Source: Strigamia acuminata
Lineage: Eukaryota; Arthropoda; Chilopoda; Geophilomorpha; Linotaeniidae
Assembly (NCBI GenBank): GCA_949358305.1
Contig: OX442315.1
Coordinates: forward strand, 31,088,427-31,152,426
Direction: 5' to 3'
Length of the DNA: 64,000 nucleotides
The position numbers and the translations under genes were made by a program. Numbering within the stretch: the first letter of the stretch is position 1; each line of letters starts with the position of its first letter. This document shows positions 61,361 to 64,000 of this stretch, piece after piece. Below the pieces are notes generated by a model, which saw only the letters and a list, made by a program, of their open reading frames with translations, had not been told where the DNA came from and did no database searches.

Positions 61361-64000
61361 TGAAAATGGCCCAGCCCCAAAACTCTGGTTTCCAAAAAGA
61401 CTTCCTCCCTGTTGCGCGAGGGTTCCAAACGATGTTGTTTGCTGCTGCGCCGACCCCATTGCACCAAAACCCTGACTCGAATTGCCAAATGCCGCAAATG
61501 TGTTGGTGGATCCGAATGAGGGGGGGCTACCGGGCGATCCTCCAAATGTGGGACCTCCACCGAAAGCGGGTGCACTGCCGAAACCGCCTATCTTAGGCGT
61601 GGTTTGCTGTGGCTGTTGGGTTTGTTGCGGGGATTGAAACCCGCCGAATCCTGCTGCGGCAACACTCGTGCAACCGCCGGAAAAACTACCACTGGGCGAA
61701 GAAAAACCGCCTCCGTCGACAGTGCCGAAACTAGATTGTGATTGGTTGCCAAACAAACCTACAGTTAAATTTAATGAATTAAGAAAAAGTACGTCGAGAT
61801 AAATTTATCTTTTGTTTTACTTGTACTGCCCGGTGCTCCGAACGATGACTTTTCACCAAACACATTTTTATTTGCGTTTTCTGCACTGGGTTTAGCACCA
61901 AGACCGCTGAAAAAACCACCTTGGCCAAAACCTGAAGAGGAGCCGAACGAAGGCCTGCGTTAAAATTTAAACAAAAAATAAGCATTATAATTGAACTAGT
62001 TCGGTTTTAATCGAGTAAATGAATTGAAATATTACGTGGGATTTTGATTATTTCCAAATAAAGAACCTCCAGTTGGGCCAAATGCAGGTGGAGATGTCGG
62101 CTGGTTTCCAAAACTGGAATTAAATACAAAATAAATTAACACACTTATAGAAATTAATTAATTAAATCAAATACCTTCCAGTTTGGCCGAAAATCGGCTG
62201 AATCGGCTGAACCGGTTGCCCAAACACCGGAGCGCCACCAAACGTCTGTCCGAATGCTGGTTTTTGTCCGAAAACTGCCGTTCCAAATGCCGGTGCTGTT
62301 GTTGTTCCAAACGCCGTTGCTACTGAAGTTGTGTTTCCGAATGCCGAAGCGGTGGATGTTAGAGTTCCAAATGCTGTCGCTGTTGTCGTTTGTGCACCGA
62401 ACGCTGACACCGAGGCCGAAGTTGCCGACACTCCGAAAGAACCAAAAGCCATTGTCGTTGCGGTTGTTGTTTGCGAAGTTGCCGCTGCCCCGAACGAACC
62501 AAACGGTGCTGACGTTGTCTTCGGCAGACCAAAACTTGAAGGAGTTGTTGTTGCCGTAGTCGTGCCAAACGTTAGAGCTCCCGTAGCCGGTGTTCCGAAT
62601 GTACTCGACGATCCAAACGTCGTCGTTGCTAGTTTTAATGCATCGGCCGTTGGAATCGATTCTGCTACTGGCGGAACTGTTGTAGATACCGAAAGTGCAC
62701 CGAAGCTTACAACTGTCGCCGCTTGAGACGACACAGCCGGTGTGCCACCAAAAACAGACGGCTGCGAGCTAGAAATCAAAATAATTTAATACAATAAGAA
62801 ACTAAAACATTTGTAAACTTTACCCTTGCTTAAATTTAAACGCAGTTTGGCCCTGAAACACGTTCAATTTAAAAGGAGCTGCTTCGGTTGTTGACTGACT
62901 CGTCGTTTGTCGAAAACTGAACGTGCTCACTGCAGATCCAGGAGTTGACGACGTAGGTGATGTTTGGTTCGTGATTACGGGCGTTATAGAAACAGAAACG
63001 GTTTCGCTGCTTGGCAAATTCCTTGCTGGAGATGTTTGACTCAATTTAGGATCAACTGGAGTAATGGTAATGGCTGACGAAAATAGTTTATCGGAAATTT
63101 CGGTTGATGATTTATCGGAGATTTCAATTATTGATTTTTCTTGAGTTCCGATCGATGTCGGAACGATTGAAAACGATGTAAATTTATCTTTGATGGCGGA
63201 ATCATCACTTTTTTCTAAAGTTACCTGCAGAAAACAATTTAATTAGCTCAAATTTGTTTGTTTTTAATGACAAAAAAAAATCGTACTTGCGGTACCTCAT
63301 CCTCGGTCTTGACCTCGATCACTTCGGCGACTGTTAAATACAAAATTAAAAGTTTTAATATCTGAAAAATAAAAAATCGTGTACAATAAATACGTACCAG
63401 TTTCGGCCGACTTCTCGTCAGCTTCGTCCTGCTCAAATATTTCTTCAATTACAACTCCTTCCAATTCATCGTCTCCTCTTTCTTCATCATCAACTCCGTC
63501 GTCGTCGTCGTCTTCCTCGTCATCTTCTTCTTCGTCGTCTTCGTCGTCTTCCTCTTCTTCCTCGTCGTCGTCTTCGGTGGAAGAGGGTGGAGTTACATCT
63601 TCCAAAACAGTTTCCACCGTGCAACCGATTTCCTCCTCGTTGGTTTTCAGTTTAGCTTTTACCGACGTCGCAATAACTCGCTCTAATTTGTCAGCATTTT
63701 CCACAGTCTTGTCCTTCATTACCCCGAACGATTGAAACAGATTTTCATTCTCGGCAAACTTGAAATTATTCGTTTTCGATTCCACCGGTTTAAACTGAAA
63801 TTCTGGCACAGTTTTAGTCCCAAACGTAAACAACGGCAACGACGAATTGGGCGCGGACGTCGACACTTTGGTCGTTCCAAACGAAAAACCAGCACCTGGA
63901 ACGTTAAATTTGCCACCAAACGAAAATCCAGTTACGGTTGAACCTTCCGGCTTATTTTTAGCCATTGTTCCCAAAGTAAACAAAGGATCATTTGTAGTCG
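61161..64000 (-). CDS. Nup214: Nucleoporin Nup214, C-terminal FG-repeat part (5' end outside window)
   Basis: Cytoplasmic-face nuclear pore protein; its FG repeats bind transport receptors such as CRM1. Visible exons, all joining in phase: beyond 64000-63398, 63330-63287, 63224-62824, 62768-62175, 62113-62036, 61954-61821, 61758-61263, 61197-61161, giving about 795 residues. Features: scattered FG/FxFG motifs (FTFG, FSFG, PAFG), an extreme Asp/Glu tract (residues encoded at ~63,585-63,465), Ser/Thr/Ala-rich FG repeats, a 12-Gln run (CAG/CAA, ~61,323-61,361), and the Nup214-type tail GGFGSAPAFGGGPTFGGSPG ending FSQWR. The last exon is 37 nt; without it the frame would end at a stop formed by the donor (GGGTAAG). 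The N-terminal beta-propeller and coiled coils lie outside. Poly(A) hexamer at 61064-61059. Nup214 is preferred over other FG nucleoporins because of the tail. Confidence 0.85.

Noticed and set aside
61290-61596. Cys-, Val- or Ala-rich + frames opposite Nup214
   Set aside because: Antisense shadows of the CAG/CAA poly-Gln and FG-repeat codons.
63379-63735. Poly-Ser + frame
   Set aside because: Antisense shadow of the Asp/Glu tract of Nup214.

Overview
This is an AT-rich nuclear window from an animal, almost certainly an arthropod and probably an insect. The basis is short GT-AG introns (many 45-70 bp), AATAAA poly(A) hexamers, and orthologues that read like insect proteins. A beetle-like host would fit, but that is a weak inference. 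There are no bacterial genes, rRNAs, recognisable tRNAs or CRISPR arrays.

Left part (1-41,640): this belongs to one gene, extradenticle (exd/PBX), on the minus strand. Its first two coding exons lie at 41148-40955 and 40868-40795. The homeodomain exons are not in the window, so the left ~40.8 kb is most simply one giant intron running off the left edge. It has no convincing coding sequence but holds a ~490-bp fold-back MITE, simple repeats, poly-A and polypurine tracts, GC-rich blocks, and clusters of motifs resembling CRE, NRF1, CTCF and homeodomain sites. The + strand is visibly richer in A+C than in G+T, as expected if one long minus-strand transcript covers it.

Middle (41,640-44,990): the exd promoter side, and otherwise featureless AT-rich DNA up to the Sin1 promoter.

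Right part (44,990-64,000): a compact cluster of nine genes, often in alternating head-to-head and tail-to-tail pairs. In order they are Sin1/MAPKAP1 (+, TORC2), a Dsn1-like Mis12-complex subunit (-), MVB12 (+, ESCRT-I), PIGC (-, GPI-GlcNAc transferase), a THAP-domain protein (+), deoxyhypusine hydroxylase (-), TRUB2 (-), UBE3D (+) and the C-terminal FG part of Nup214 (-, running off the right edge). I rebuilt exon chains for the multi-exon genes by joining GT-AG sites in phase. The resulting lengths agree well with the families; Sin1 gives 522 codons, the same as my recollection of the human protein. The genes are functionally unrelated housekeeping genes, so the arrangement reflects compaction rather than a pathway cluster.

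Most notable points: (1) an 807-bp mariner-type element with perfect 31-bp inverted repeats starting CTCCCTCTGTCCC (Stowaway-like), TA target duplications and a decayed helix-turn-helix remnant, sitting 10 bp inside a PIGC intron next to the 5' splice site; (2) a TRUB2 whose catalytic Asp position reads Glu; (3) a 12-nt microexon in Sin1; (4) tail-to-tail overlap of Sin1 and Dsn1, possibly in coding sequence; (5) poly(A) hexamers overlapping stop codons.
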